In this document: positions 25,507 through 34,746 of the stretch, in pieces
Position numbering within the stretch: the stretch's first letter is position 1
How the letters are laid out: each line of letters opens with the position of its first letter
Origin: REEB95 sp035632055
GTDB lineage: Bacteria; Pseudomonadota; Alphaproteobacteria; ATCC43930; CGMCC-115725
NCBI GenBank assembly: GCA_035632055.1
Contig: DASQHO010000081.1
Coordinates: forward strand, 1 to 64,000
Reading direction: 5' to 3'
DNA length: 64,000 nt
Program-made: the position numbers and the translations under genes
Notes under the pieces: generated by a model
The model's input: only the letters and a program-made list of their open reading frames with translations
The model's database searches: none
What the model was told of the DNA's origin: nothing

Positions 25507-27014
25507 CACGTTTTCTTCCGCGGCCTCGCCGGAACTCCCATAACGACGGCGTTGGGGGCGACATCCTTGACCACGACCGAGCCGGCTGCAACGAGCGCAC
25601 CTGATCCCACAGCGATACTCTGGCGTACCGTCGCGCCTGCCCCGATTAGCGCCCGGTCGCCTACGGAAACCTGACCGCAAAGACGTGAGCCTGATGCGAC
25701 ATGGACGTGATTACCGATGTGGCAGTGATGTTCGACGATAGCTCCGGTATTGATGATCGCATTTCGGCCTATTACGGCGCGCGCGGAAACAGCGGCGCCC
25801 GCTAGGACGACGGTGCCGGCCCCGATACTCGCACTGGGAGAAACCGTTGCTCCCGGATGAACAACCGCCAGCGGTTCCAAACCGGCCGCCAATCCCTTTT
25901 CGAATGAATCCTGACGCGGTCCACCCGGCCCAATCGAGCCGTGTGTGACCACAAAATGGGTCACCTCACCCTTGGTCAAGCGATCGTCGCCGCCAAGGAC
26001 CGGAACGCCGAGGAGTTCGCTACCCCATTGCTCGCGATCTCGATCCAGAAGGAACGTCGGCGTATGGCCAAGGGCTTTCATAGCCTCGATTACCATCGCC
26101 GCATGACCACCACCACCGAGAAGCACACTGCGCACACCGGCATCAATATGCTTCCACGACGAGGGCATCGGCTGGCGGCCGTCGCCACTACGATCCGGCT
26201 TCGTGAAGGCTTTGGCACGAACCGGCGCGAAATCGCCAATTTGTGGCCAGACAGCCTCCGACATGAACCTGACGAAGAGCGAGTTATGCCGAAATGGTCG
26301 CGACCCGAGCAGGATCGGGTGCAATACGCGACTCACGAAATAATGCGAACTGAGGAAATGATCAGGCGCATCAGACTCGGGGCCAACCCATGCGCCAAGG
26401 CCGCTGACGCCGGCAAAGAATTGCTCGTCAAGATAGCGATTGTGATGGGCCGGCTTGATTTCCGGCAAATCAAATTCCGCGCGTGCCTGATTCAGGTTGT
26501 CGAGACTACGCTGAAACGCTTCGATGAAAAGCAAATGGCCGCCGGGACGTACGGCGTCAATCAGATTTCGTAGCGCCTGCGTCTGATCTGCAGCGTCCAG
26601 CAGGTTGATTAGGACGCGCTGGCAGATGAGAACATCGACCGGTTCGGGCCCCAGCGTGCTGCGATCGCGAATGTCCGCGTGGCGGACCTCGATTTTCTGG
26701 TCGGCAAAGCGCTTTTTGGCAAGCGCTGCCAACTCCGGGGAAAATTCATAACCGATCAATTTCGGCCGCGCGTCGATGCCTCGTAACACTTCGAGCGTAT
26801 AGCCATTGCCGCAACCGACATCCGCAATCACAACGTCATCGACCCTGCGGCCTCGCGATTTCAAATCGACGAGTGACGAACGAACGAAACGGCAAATCAG
26901 CTCGGTCTCAAGCTGACGTGTCCGGTTGTCCGCCATCGTGGCGCTGGAATTAAGGCCAGCATGTTCTGCGACTTCGCGATAATGATCGAGAATGACTTTG
27001 TCGTATGATTTCAC
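25506..27014 (-). CDS. Methyltransferase fused to NeuD/PglD-type acetyltransferase
   Basis: 502 residues from GTG 27014, which overlaps the synthase stop as GTGA. Residues 60-165 are a class I methyltransferase: IADVGCGNGYTLEVL (GxGxG 67-71), VDVLICQRVLINLLD. Residues about 294-500 are a sugar O/N-acyltransferase: LGGGGHAAMVIEAM is the NeuD/PglD N-terminal Rossmann motif, followed by left-handed hexapeptide repeats and the catalytic-His segment EHHCHIGNHVHVASG (His429/430). The second half suits the LegH step, acetylating the 4-amino group. The methylase is normally a separate gene; the fusion suggests a methylated legionaminate derivative. Confidence 0.85.
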   Translation of the reverse strand: MKSYDKVILDHYREVAEHAGLNSSATMADNRTRQLETELICRFVRSSLVDLKSRGRRVDDVVIADVGCGNGYTLEVLRGIDARPKLIGYEFSPELAALAKKRFADQKIEVRHADIRDRSTLGPEPVDVLICQRVLINLLDAADQTQALRNLIDAVRPGGHLLFIEAFQRSLDNLNQARAEFDLPEIKPAHHNRYLDEQFFAGVSGLGAWVGPESDAPDHFLSSHYFVSRVLHPILLGSRPFRHNSLFVRFMSEAVWPQIGDFAPVRAKAFTKPDRSGDGRQPMPSSWKHIDAGVRSVLLGGGGHAAMVIEAMKALGHTPTFLLDRDREQWGSELLGVPVLGGDDRLTKGEVTHFVVTHGSIGPGGPRQDSFEKGLAAGLEPLAVVHPGATVSPSASIGAGTVVLAGAAVSARAVIGRNAIINTGAIVEHHCHIGNHVHVASGSRLCGQVSVGDRALIGAGATVRQSIAVGSGALVAAGSVVVKDVAPNAVVMGVPARPRKKT

Positions 27015-28138
27015 AGCTCGTCCCTTTCACCGATCGGCTCATCCGGCGCGTAGGCACGGCGTGCTGGCCGTCCTATCAGGTCCCAATATCGCAACGGACT
27101 CAAGCCGGTCGCCGGCCGTTTCGCCGTGACGTTGTCAGCGGTGAACGTCTCCCCCAGCGCGATCGCCCGCGCTGCGACCAATCCGCGCCGAACGATTGGC
27201 CGATTGCGAAGCTCCGCAGCCGTCGGTTCTTTAACAGGACGCCCCAGGGCCGCCTCGGCCGCGCGGATTCCCGCAACCATGGCGGCGAGTTCGCCGGGCT
27301 CGAGCGAGGCTTTGTGATCGGGCCCGGACATGGTGCGGTCGAGCGTGAAATGCTTTTCCACGGCGACAGCGCCGCGCGCCACCGCCGCAATCGGTACGGC
27401 GATGCCCGGTGTATGGTCAGACAAGCCGACCGGCAGGTCGAATGCCTCGCGCATCGCGTCCATCGCCCGCAGATTGGTTTCGTCAAAGGCCGCCGGATAT
27501 TCCGAGGTGCAGTGGAGCAGGATGACCTTGTCGGCCAGCGCGCGACGCCCGCTAGCTGAAGCGTAAGTATCGGCAAAGGCGGCAGCCGACGGCGGCTCCT
27601 GGCGTTGCATCAGGCCGAAAGCGAGGACGCCGAGCGCGGTCTTAACCTCGGCCAGCATGCTCATTCCCGTCGACAAAATCATGGGCAGGCCGAATCGTGC
27701 CAGCGCCAGCAGAAGCGGCGCATTCGTTACCTCGCCGGACGGGACTTTGAGAACCGGCACCTTGAGTTCGTCAGCCAGAAAATGCGCGCTTTCGTCGTCG
27801 AAGGCGGTTGACATGAACAGAATCCCGCGAGCCGCGCAGCGTTCGGCGATGGGCCGGTGGAATTCGCGTTTGAGCTCGAGTTTACGCACCATGTCGAGCT
27901 GGCTTTCGCCGGCATCGGTGGTTCGCGTCTGATAGGCCGCCTTGGGCGCGCTCGCGGCGATCACGCGGTCGGCCTGGAAGGTCTGGAATTTGACGGCATC
28001 GGCGCCGGCATCGGCGGCGACGTCAGCCAGGCGCAGCGCAAGGTCAAGCGCGCCATTGTGATTGACGCCCGCCTCCGCCACGACGAAGCAGCGTGCGCCA
28101 TCGCCGACCTTCCGCTCGGCAATCGTGATCGTACTCAA
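27011..28138 (-). CDS. legI: Nonulosonate synthase (NeuB/LegI type)
   Basis: 375 residues, TTG start 28138 that overlaps the CMP-transferase stop as TTGA. Condenses phosphoenolpyruvate with a 2,4-diacetamido hexose. NeuB signatures: FVVAEAGVNHNGALDLALRL, DAVKFQTFQ, LKVPSGEVTNAPLL, LSTGMSML, and AVEKHFTLDRTMSGPDHKAS LEP. The C-terminal about 60 residues (IVRRGLVAARAIALGETFTA) are the SAF/antifreeze-like lid domain. Length and motifs are complete. Neighbours legB, legC, legG and legF place it in legionaminate rather than sialate synthesis. Confidence 0.9.
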   Translation of the reverse strand: MSTITIAERKVGDGARCFVVAEAGVNHNGALDLALRLADVAADAGADAVKFQTFQADRVIAASAPKAAYQTRTTDAGESQLDMVRKLELKREFHRPIAERCAARGILFMSTAFDDESAHFLADELKVPVLKVPSGEVTNAPLLLALARFGLPMILSTGMSMLAEVKTALGVLAFGLMQRQEPPSAAAFADTYASASGRRALADKVILLHCTSEYPAAFDETNLRAMDAMREAFDLPVGLSDHTPGIAVPIAAVARGAVAVEKHFTLDRTMSGPDHKASLEPGELAAMVAGIRAAEAALGRPVKEPTAAELRNRPIVRRGLVAARAIALGETFTADNVTAKRPATGLSPLRYWDLIGRPARRAYAPDEPIGERDEL

Positions 28139-28860
28139 TTGGCACTCCCGAAGACCGTGAAGCCCCAGCGTTTTGCCACGAGCTCGGCCAGCATCAGATC
28201 GACTTCCTCGTCGACGTCGACGGCACGCAGCGGCTCCATCTCAACGACGCGCAACGGGTCGACAAACAACGTCCGCTCGCGCCGCAATACCTCCGTCCGC
28301 ACCGCATAGGCAGCACCGGACGGAAAAAATGGCCGCTCCAGAAGTTGGGTATGGATAGCATCGCCGGAAATTCTTTTATCAAGCAACGGATGGACGGTGC
28401 CGTCCGATATGCGCTGGAACATCCACTGGGGCGGCTCGTCCACTTTCCGGACGGCGAAACAGCAATTGGCGTCGGTCTCGCGCAGCGTGTCGGCACAAGC
28501 GCTGATCGTGTTCGGCTCCACGAAAGGCGAAGTCGGCTGGAGCTGGACAATGATTTCGTACCCCCTACCCTCCTGCGCTGCAATGGCGTCATGGGCATGG
28601 AGAAGGATATCGCTGTCCTGCGCGTAATCCTCAGCAAGCGCCGCTGGACGGCGAAACGGTACATCGCCGCCTTCGCGCATAGCGACTGCCGCAATCTCCT
28701 CGTCCTCGGTGGAGACAACCACCCGGTCGAGCGTGCTCGCGCGGGCAGCACCAATCATGTAAGCGATAAGCGGCCGACCGTTGAGCGGCAGCACGTTCTT
28801 GCGCGGCAGCCGCTTGGAGCCACCGCGTGCCGGTATAATGCCGAGCGCCCGCAATGTCAT
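28135..28860 (-). CDS. legF: CMP-nonulosonate cytidylyltransferase (NeuA/LegF type)
   Basis: 241 residues from ATG 28860 (TGATG overlap with the aminotransferase stop). The N-terminal motif IIPARGGSKRLPRKNVLPL binds CTP, and QLQPTSPFVEPNTI and VDEPPQWMFQ are typical of acylneuraminate cytidylyltransferases. It should activate the ulosonic acid to its CMP form for transfer. It lies directly upstream of the synthase with a 4-nt overlap, the usual NeuA-NeuB pairing. A second member of the broad family lies at 42249-43010. Confidence 0.88.
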   Translation of the reverse strand: MTLRALGIIPARGGSKRLPRKNVLPLNGRPLIAYMIGAARASTLDRVVVSTEDEEIAAVAMREGGDVPFRRPAALAEDYAQDSDILLHAHDAIAAQEGRGYEIIVQLQPTSPFVEPNTISACADTLRETDANCCFAVRKVDEPPQWMFQRISDGTVHPLLDKRISGDAIHTQLLERPFFPSGAAYAVRTEVLRRERTLFVDPLRVVEMEPLRAVDVDEEVDLMLAELVAKRWGFTVFGSAN

Positions 28861-30290
28861 CAGCCGCGTCGCGCCGCCACTGGCGCCACGCCAATCCGCC
28901 CTGCGCTGTGGCCGCCGATCTTGTGTGCTAGACCCTCGGCGGCGGCAGCCAGGATCGTGCGGTTGTCGATCACCTTGCGGAACGCGGCCGCGATGTCGCG
29001 CATGTCCTCTTCGGTCGAGGAATACGCGATGTGATAGAGCCAAATGAATCGCTCGCTCAATAGACTTTCGGCCACCGGGCACATGCCCTTGGAGTAAGTC
29101 ACGGTGCTTTCGTAACCGGGTCCTTTCCACGGCCAGCCACTGTGGCCATAGGCGATGCGTTTAAGGAAATGCGGCGCCGCGTACATGGGACGTGCATAGC
29201 CGGTGCCCACCGGAACGCCTTCCTCACGCAACGCCGCCACAAAAAGCGCGCGCGACATCCCCATCGCCGCCGCATTGTAAAGCACGGTGAGAAAGTGCGG
29301 CACTTCGCGCGCGGGCCCGCTGGCAGCACGCTGGCTCGGCGCGACCTCGATGCCAGGAAGGCCGGCGAGCTCGCGCCGCAGAAAATCGGCGTTGCGGGTG
29401 CGCCATTCGTTGACACGATCGAGCTTTTCGATCTGCGCGCGCCCAACTGCGGCACAGAGCTCCGGCATGCGAAAATTTAGCCCGACGACATTCGCCAGCT
29501 CCGCTTCGGTCGCGTCGTCGCCGAAGGTGAGCTCGCCGTGATTCAGGATAAGGCGTGCACGAGCCGCGAGATCGGGATCGCGCGTAATGATCATTCCACC
29601 TTCGCCGGTCATGATGTTCTTCGATTGCTGGAAGCTAAAAACGCCAGCGTCACCGACCGATCCGGCGTGCCGGTTGCCCCATATCGCGCCGATCGCCTGA
29701 GCTGCATCCTCGATCACTTTGAGTTTGTGCCGACGGGCGATCTTCATGATCGCATCCATATCGGCGACGTTGCCGGCGAGATGGACCGGCAGCAACGCCT
29801 TCGTACGCGGAGTGATCGCACGTTCGATCGCCTGGGGATTAATGCAGAAGGTCTGCGGGTCGACGTCGACAAAAACCGGTATCGAATCGAACATGAGCAC
29901 GGCGTTGCCCGAGGCGCTGAAAGAGATAGCAGGCACGATCACCTCGTCGCCGGGCCCCACGCCAGCCGCCGCAAGTGCGACACCGATCGCCGCCGTCGCC
30001 GACGTGATTGGAATCGCATACGGCACGTCAAACTTGGCGGCGAAGGCGGCGGCAAAGGCCCGCACATTCACGCCGCCGTGAAAATGCCAGTAATCGGAAA
30101 CATTTGCCGCTTCCGCGCTGGTCATCTCGAGAACGTCCCGGCCGACCGGCGTGCCGATGTAGCGGGAAAAATTCTTGTCGCGCACCGCCTGAACGACCAG
30201 CCGTTCTTCCGCTTCATCGACCATCGGCTCAACAATGAACGGCTTTGTGCGCAGCGGTACGCCGCCTAATATTGCAAGTTTCTCGTTCAT
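28860..30290 (-). CDS. DegT/DnrJ/EryC1/StrS aminotransferase
   Basis: 476 residues, ATG 30290 with GGAAG upstream. PLP-dependent sugar aminotransferase: ITSATAAIGVALAAAGVGPG DEVIVP, VIEDAAQAIG, and the catalytic lysine in FSFQQSKNIMTGEGG. It is longer than the LegC-type enzyme because of an extended N-terminus (YWHFHGGVNVRAF) and a longer C-terminal part. It is the first gene of the minus-strand nonulosonate run and is divergent from the oxidoreductase at 30375. It might serve a second amino sugar, perhaps with that oxidoreductase. Substrate not assignable. Confidence 0.83.
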   Translation of the reverse strand: MNEKLAILGGVPLRTKPFIVEPMVDEAEERLVVQAVRDKNFSRYIGTPVGRDVLEMTSAEAANVSDYWHFHGGVNVRAFAAAFAAKFDVPYAIPITSATAAIGVALAAAGVGPGDEVIVPAISFSASGNAVLMFDSIPVFVDVDPQTFCINPQAIERAITPRTKALLPVHLAGNVADMDAIMKIARRHKLKVIEDAAQAIGAIWGNRHAGSVGDAGVFSFQQSKNIMTGEGGMIITRDPDLAARARLILNHGELTFGDDATEAELANVVGLNFRMPELCAAVGRAQIEKLDRVNEWRTRNADFLRRELAGLPGIEVAPSQRAASGPAREVPHFLTVLYNAAAMGMSRALFVAALREEGVPVGTGYARPMYAAPHFLKRIAYGHSGWPWKGPGYESTVTYSKGMCPVAESLLSERFIWLYHIAYSSTEEDMRDIAAAFRKVIDNRTILAAAAEGLAHKIGGHSAGRIGVAPVAARRG

Positions 30291-30374
30291 TTATCGCTTC
30301 CCACTCACGAACATGGTTATTGCAGAGAGAGCGGCGGACCGGCAATAACGGGTGTCGCCACCTGTGGAGCCTCG

Positions 30375-31379
30375 ATGTCGCATCCAGCCGTTACTACGGA
30401 CAGCCGTCTGCGAGCGGCCGTTATCGGACTTGGTCAAGCCGGATCTCGATTCGACGAGGAGCCCGGCCGTAAGGTGGTGTGGAGCCACGTCGGCGCTTAT
30501 CTCGGGCTCCCGGATCGCGTTGCCATCGGCGGCGCTGTCGAAATTGCACCGGTCAACGCCGCGGCCTTCCATGCACGCTGTCCGAATGTTCCACTCTATA
30601 CCGACATCGGCCGCATGATTGCCGAATGCCGACCGCAGATCGCCAGTATCTGTACACCAGCCGAAAGTCATGGCGACGTGCTGTTCCATCTTCTCCAATG
30701 CAAGGACCTGCGGCTTATTTGGTGCGAGAAGCCACTCTCGTCTGATTTCGACGAAGCACAGCATATGGTCGAAGTTTGTAGGGCGCGCGGCGTGAAACTC
30801 ATGGTGTCGTACAACCGCCATTGGTTGCCAGTATGGCGCTCAGTGCAGGCGCGCATCTACGAAGGCGCTCTGGGTACGCTGCGCAGCGTGCGTGTGGCGT
30901 TTCCCAATCGTCTTTTCAGCATCGGAAGCCACGCGGTCGACCTCGCGCTCATGCTCGGCGGTCCCGTCGAGGATATTTCTGCCCTGCGCTTGTCCGGTCT
31001 CGAAGAGACCGGCGAACCGGCGGTCGCCGCAATTTTGCGCTACGTTTCTGGCGCCGCCGGGATCGTGCAAGTGACTGGTCTTAGCCGACAGCTCATGGTC
31101 GAAGCCGAGGCGATCGGCGACGACGGTCGGCTTTTCGCCCGCGAGGATCATGGGAGCATCACCATTGAGCGTTTCGGACCGAGCCGGCTCTATACGGGGT
31201 ACCGCCAGCTTGGCATGCCGCGCGTCGAGCAGACGAACGACGCTGGATTCTCTGCCTTCGCCGCAATGGCGGAGAATGCGGTTGATGCGATAACCCGGGA
31301 CGCGCCCCTTGCCTGCGACGGCGCACACGCGCTTGAAGTCCAGCGGGTTCTCGACCTCATGGCCGCCGCGAAAGCTTAG
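30375..31379 (+). CDS. Gfo/Idh/MocA-family oxidoreductase
   Basis: 334 residues. The N-terminal Rossmann motif AAVIGLGQAGSRFDE binds NAD(P); WCEKPLSSDFDEA holds the EKP active-site motif; the later MVSYNRHWLPVWRSVQARI is the usual catalytic segment. In polysaccharide loci such enzymes oxidise C3 of an activated sugar before amination. It is divergent from the DegT aminotransferase across an 84-bp gap that must carry both promoters. Its last 23 bp overlap the convergent glycosyltransferase gene. Confidence 0.8.
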   Translation: MSHPAVTTDSRLRAAVIGLGQAGSRFDEEPGRKVVWSHVGAYLGLPDRVAIGGAVEIAPVNAAAFHARCPNVPLYTDIGRMIAECRPQIASICTPAESHGDVLFHLLQCKDLRLIWCEKPLSSDFDEAQHMVEVCRARGVKLMVSYNRHWLPVWRSVQARIYEGALGTLRSVRVAFPNRLFSIGSHAVDLALMLGGPVEDISALRLSGLEETGEPAVAAILRYVSGAAGIVQVTGLSRQLMVEAEAIGDDGRLFAREDHGSITIERFGPSRLYTGYRQLGMPRVEQTNDAGFSAFAAMAENAVDAITRDAPLACDGAHALEVQRVLDLMAAAKA

Positions 31380-32289
31380 CATCAGATCCCACTTGGGCTG
31401 CTAGGCGTCGCGCGGCGTGAACCCACGCCCGCCGGAGGCAATAAAGCGGATCGACAGCGATCATGCGGACAAACTGCCACGCCGCCGGCAGAAACTTGCG
31501 CGCGCGCCAAAGCTCCCGTCCCAGCACGAAATGCGTTGTTGCCAAGTTGACGCGGCCGTGCCGGCGCGCTTCAGCCGACATTCCTGGCCGCGCCAAGGCC
31601 TGACGCCAAAGCTCGATCGATTCGTAATAGCGACTGAAATACATCGCAGGCGAGACCGTCGCATTGGCCGGATGGATGCGCACATCGACAAGCGGTTTCG
31701 CGATCATCGCCGCCTCGCCCCGAGCCGTAAGCGCCAGTGACATCGCGAGATCGTTGCCAAAGGGATAGCGCGGACAGTAACCGCCGGCCGCCAAGGCAAC
31801 CGCCCGGCGGTACATGATGGAGGAATGCGGGAACGGATTGCCGTAGGCAAGCGCTTCATGCAATTGCACTGGGTCGGCCGGCGGCGTATGTGCGCCGATA
31901 ACGGCGCCGCCATCGTCGATGTAACGGGCATGACTTGCAACCATGACGGCGTTGGGCCGAGCGTCAAGCGCAGCCACCTCGAGTGCAAGACGCTCAGGAT
32001 GTGCGACATCATCGGCATCGAGGATTGCGGCGAATTCGCCGCGCGCCTCGTCAAGAGCCCGGTTGAGCGCAGGTACCCGGCCAATATTCTCGGGCAACTC
32101 GATCAACCGAATTCGTCGATCGGCTGCCGCGTAGCGTCGGACAACGTCGCGGGCGCCGTCGCGCGATCCATTTTCGATCGCGATCAGTTCGAAATTTGTG
32201 AAGGTTTGTGTAAGTACGCTTTCGATCGCCGGAGCGAGGAATGGTCCCGGGTTGTAAATCGTCATCAGCACGGACACGCGCGGATTCAC
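31357..32289 (-). CDS. Family 2 glycosyltransferase
   Basis: 310 residues from GTG 32289, overlapping the upstream stop as GTGA. GT-A fold: RVSVLMTIYNPGPFLAPAIE SVLTQT, FELIAIENGSRDG, then EFAAILDADDVAHPERL with the DAD metal motif, and IMYRRAVALAAGGYCPRYPF GND. No membrane segment, so it acts at the inner face of the membrane. Sugar donor and linkage unknown. It ends the minus-strand run from 39368 and overlaps the convergent oxidoreductase gene. Confidence 0.85.
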   Translation of the reverse strand: MNPRVSVLMTIYNPGPFLAPAIESVLTQTFTNFELIAIENGSRDGARDVVRRYAAADRRIRLIELPENIGRVPALNRALDEARGEFAAILDADDVAHPERLALEVAALDARPNAVMVASHARYIDDGGAVIGAHTPPADPVQLHEALAYGNPFPHSSIMYRRAVALAAGGYCPRYPFGNDLAMSLALTARGEAAMIAKPLVDVRIHPANATVSPAMYFSRYYESIELWRQALARPGMSAEARRHGRVNLATTHFVLGRELWRARKFLPAAWQFVRMIAVDPLYCLRRAWVHAARRLAAQVGSDAKLSRRP

Positions 32290-33224
32290 GCTGCAGCTCC
32301 GACCAATTCCGCGAGCGCCGCTTCGGGCGGACGTGGCCGCCAGTTCAGCAACTTTGCGGCTTTGGCGTTGTCGCCGAATGACACCAGTGGTTCGCCAGGC
32401 CGCATGGGAATGGCACCGAAACGTAGCAATGCGGGATCGCGCGCCGCGACCTTGGCCATCGCCAGCAGTAGCGATTTGAGCGCGAGAGCGTGGCCGCTGC
32501 ACAGATTGAAGAGGTCATAGATGGTGCGGCTCATGTCGCCGGCGAGGGCGATATAGCCGCGGCAGACCTCGTCGACCGAGAGAAAGTCGCGCTTCTGCTC
32601 GCACGGCGACAAGTCGACGGCGCGCCCAGCTCGCAACGCCTCGCTTACGGTTGGGATGAGCTTGCCAGGGTTGTCGAGCGAGCCGAACGGGATGTAGAGC
32701 CGAGCCACACGCGTCGGCACGTTGTGGCGCTTAGCTAGCGATTCCGCAGCCCGGCTTTCCGCCAGCTTCGATCGGCCATAGGGCGTGACCGGCGTACATG
32801 CCTCATCCTCACGGTTCGCCCGATCCGACGGCGCATATTCCATCGACGATCCGGTGACGATCACACCGCAATTCTTGCCTGTGAGCGCGGCGTACAATGG
32901 TGCCAGCGGCCCGACGTTTACCGCATCGCCCTGGGACGTATCGTAACGCGGCGAAGCATAGTCCGTAGCATAGCCGGCGTGATGCAGCCAAAGGTGCGGC
33001 TTCGTCTCGGCTGCAAAGCGTGGGATTTCCGTGTGATCCCGTAGGTCGAGACGCCGTAACGTCGCGGTCACTGCGACGCGCGCGAGCCGCTCAGCCTCGA
33101 TACCGGCATAGCCCTCGCGCGGCCGGCTATGCGTCGCGATGACCGTCCAACCTGCTTCGGCAAAGGCTCGAATGAGATGGCAACCGACGAAGCTGCTGGC
33201 GCCTGTAACGACAACCGTTCTCAT
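32286..33224 (-). CDS. NAD-dependent epimerase/dehydratase (SDR)
   Basis: 312 residues from ATG 33224 (ATGA overlap). VVVTGASSFVGCHLIRAFAE binds NAD(P); VTGSSMEYAPSD holds the catalytic Ser, and YGRSKLAESRAAE gives Tyr-x3-Lys. The surrounding genes (CDP-glucose 4,6-dehydratase, 3,5-epimerase-like, CDP-glucose pyrophosphorylase) suggest it reduces or epimerises the CDP-4-keto-6-deoxyhexose, as in CDP-6-deoxyaltrose or -gulose pathways. The final sugar cannot be read from sequence. Confidence 0.8.
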   Translation of the reverse strand: MRTVVVTGASSFVGCHLIRAFAEAGWTVIATHSRPREGYAGIEAERLARVAVTATLRRLDLRDHTEIPRFAAETKPHLWLHHAGYATDYASPRYDTSQGDAVNVGPLAPLYAALTGKNCGVIVTGSSMEYAPSDRANREDEACTPVTPYGRSKLAESRAAESLAKRHNVPTRVARLYIPFGSLDNPGKLIPTVSEALRAGRAVDLSPCEQKRDFLSVDEVCRGYIALAGDMSRTIYDLFNLCSGHALALKSLLLAMAKVAARDPALLRFGAIPMRPGEPLVSFGDNAKAAKLLNWRPRPPEAALAELVGAAA

Positions 33225-33670
33225 CCGCGGCCGCCGTCCCAATTGTATGGAATGCGCGCATCGTTCGGCTCGCACCGCTCGATCTCGGCCGGATCATGGG
33301 GCAACGTCGCACAGTTGGCGACCAGTGCGGTCTCTGAGCCAATGCCTTTGAAGCCGCTCCAGACCATGGCCGGGATTGTCACCAGATTGTAGTTGTCGGA
33401 GCCGAGCGTCATTTCCTGCAACTCACCGCGCGTTGCGCTGCCCGCGCGGTCGTCAAACAGCACCAATCGAATCGTTCCCACCGGCACCGCGTAGTTGAGC
33501 GCCATTCGTTTGTGGATATGCCAGGCCTTTACCGCCCCCGAAATCACGGTGGAGAAATATATCTCGCCGAAACCCTGAAAATGCTGCGCGTCGGCGCGCA
33601 ACATGTGCATGACCTTGCCGCGTGCATCGGCGATCTGCTTGAGCGGAATGACGCTGACGCCTTCAATCAC
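33221..33670 (-). CDS. dTDP-4-dehydrorhamnose 3,5-epimerase-like cupin (RmlC-like)
   Basis: 149 residues from GTG 33670 (GTGA overlap). A shortened RmlC-like cupin: IPLKQIADARGKVMHMLRAD, FGEIYFSTVISGAVKAWHIH KR (the catalytic-His strand), and the end ALVANCATLPHDPAEIERCE PNDARIPYNW matches the conserved D/N-D-x-x-I-x-Y-x-W tail. It probably epimerises C3 and/or C5 of a 4-keto-6-deoxyhexose. Its place between CDP-glucose 4,6-dehydratase and the SDR ties it to a CDP-sugar, not dTDP-rhamnose. Confidence 0.8.
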   Translation of the reverse strand: MIEGVSVIPLKQIADARGKVMHMLRADAQHFQGFGEIYFSTVISGAVKAWHIHKRMALNYAVPVGTIRLVLFDDRAGSATRGELQEMTLGSDNYNLVTIPAMVWSGFKGIGSETALVANCATLPHDPAEIERCEPNDARIPYNWDGGRG

Positions 33671-34746
33671 GCCGCCACCAACTCGCGCTCGTAGGCGGCG
33701 ATCTGCTGGCGCGACGCCACAAGCGGCGATGCACCGTCATGCACGGCCCGATACCAGCGTGCTGTTTCGACCGCGGCGCGCTCGAAATTCCACTGGGCGG
33801 ACCAGCCGAGGAGCGCGCGTGCTTTGGCGCTGGACAGATGCAATAGGGTCGCTTCGTGCGGCGCGGCGGGATCAGGCTGATGCACGATCCGGCCCTCGCC
33901 CCAGGCGTGAACGATAGCGCGCGCCAGATCGTCGACGGTCCGGATTGCCGTCTCGTCCGGACCGAAATTGTAGGCGCCGTCGTAACGACGTGGATCGCGT
34001 GTAAGCGCTACCGCAAGGCGCATATAACCGTAAATCGGGTCGAGCACGTGCTGCCAGGGCCGTGTCGCGTCGGGCTTGCGCAGCACGATCGGCTTGCCAG
34101 CTTCGAGCGCCGCAATCGTATCGGGGACGATCCGATCCGGCGAGCGGTCGCCGCCGCCGATCACATTGCCGGCTCGCGCCGACGCCGCACCAAAGCTGTT
34201 TCGCCGACTGAAAAACGATTGATCGTAGGCGCGAAACGCAAACTCTGCGCACGCCTTCGACGCCGAATAGGGATCGGGCCCGCCGAGCTCGTCGTCCTCC
34301 CGATAGGGCTCGTGCCGTTCCTTGTTGAGGTAGCACTTGTCCGAAGTGATATAGACCAAGGCCCTGACGCTCTCGGTTTGGCGTACGGCCTCGAGGACAT
34401 TGACCGAACCAAGGAGATTGGTCGCGAAGGTAGCCTGCGGTTCGACGTAGGATCGGCGCAACAGCGCTTGAGCAGCCAGGTGGAAGACGAACTCTGGCCG
34501 CGCAGCCGCCAGCGTGCGGCGTACGGTGTCGAAATCTCGGATATCGCCGTCGATATGACGCACGAGTTTCGCTTCACCGATTGCACCGGCTAGCAGGTTT
34601 GATGGCTCAGCCGGAAGGGCGAGACCGGCCACTTCGGCGCCGAGCGCTGTAAGCCAGAGCACGAGCCAGCTTCCTTTGAAGCCGGTGTCCCCGGTGACCA
34701 GAACACGCTTGCCAGCAAACGCCGCGAAGACGTCGTGTCCTACCAT
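33667..34746 (-). CDS. rfbG: CDP-glucose 4,6-dehydratase
   Basis: 359 residues from ATG 34746; a GTG three codons upstream is possible. VLVTGDTGFKGSWLVLWL (the TGxTGFKG form is specific to RfbG-type enzymes), VYITSDKCYLNKERHEPYRE DDELGG and DPYSASKACAE mark CDP-glucose dehydratase. It converts CDP-glucose to CDP-4-keto-6-deoxyglucose. Its start lies inside the end of the cytidylyltransferase gene (7-nt overlap), the usual rfbF-rfbG order. Confidence 0.9.
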   Translation of the reverse strand: MVGHDVFAAFAGKRVLVTGDTGFKGSWLVLWLTALGAEVAGLALPAEPSNLLAGAIGEAKLVRHIDGDIRDFDTVRRTLAAARPEFVFHLAAQALLRRSYVEPQATFATNLLGSVNVLEAVRQTESVRALVYITSDKCYLNKERHEPYREDDELGGPDPYSASKACAEFAFRAYDQSFFSRRNSFGAASARAGNVIGGGDRSPDRIVPDTIAALEAGKPIVLRKPDATRPWQHVLDPIYGYMRLAVALTRDPRRYDGAYNFGPDETAIRTVDDLARAIVHAWGEGRIVHQPDPAAPHEATLLHLSSAKARALLGWSAQWNFERAAVETARWYRAVHDGASPLVASRQQIAAYERELVAA

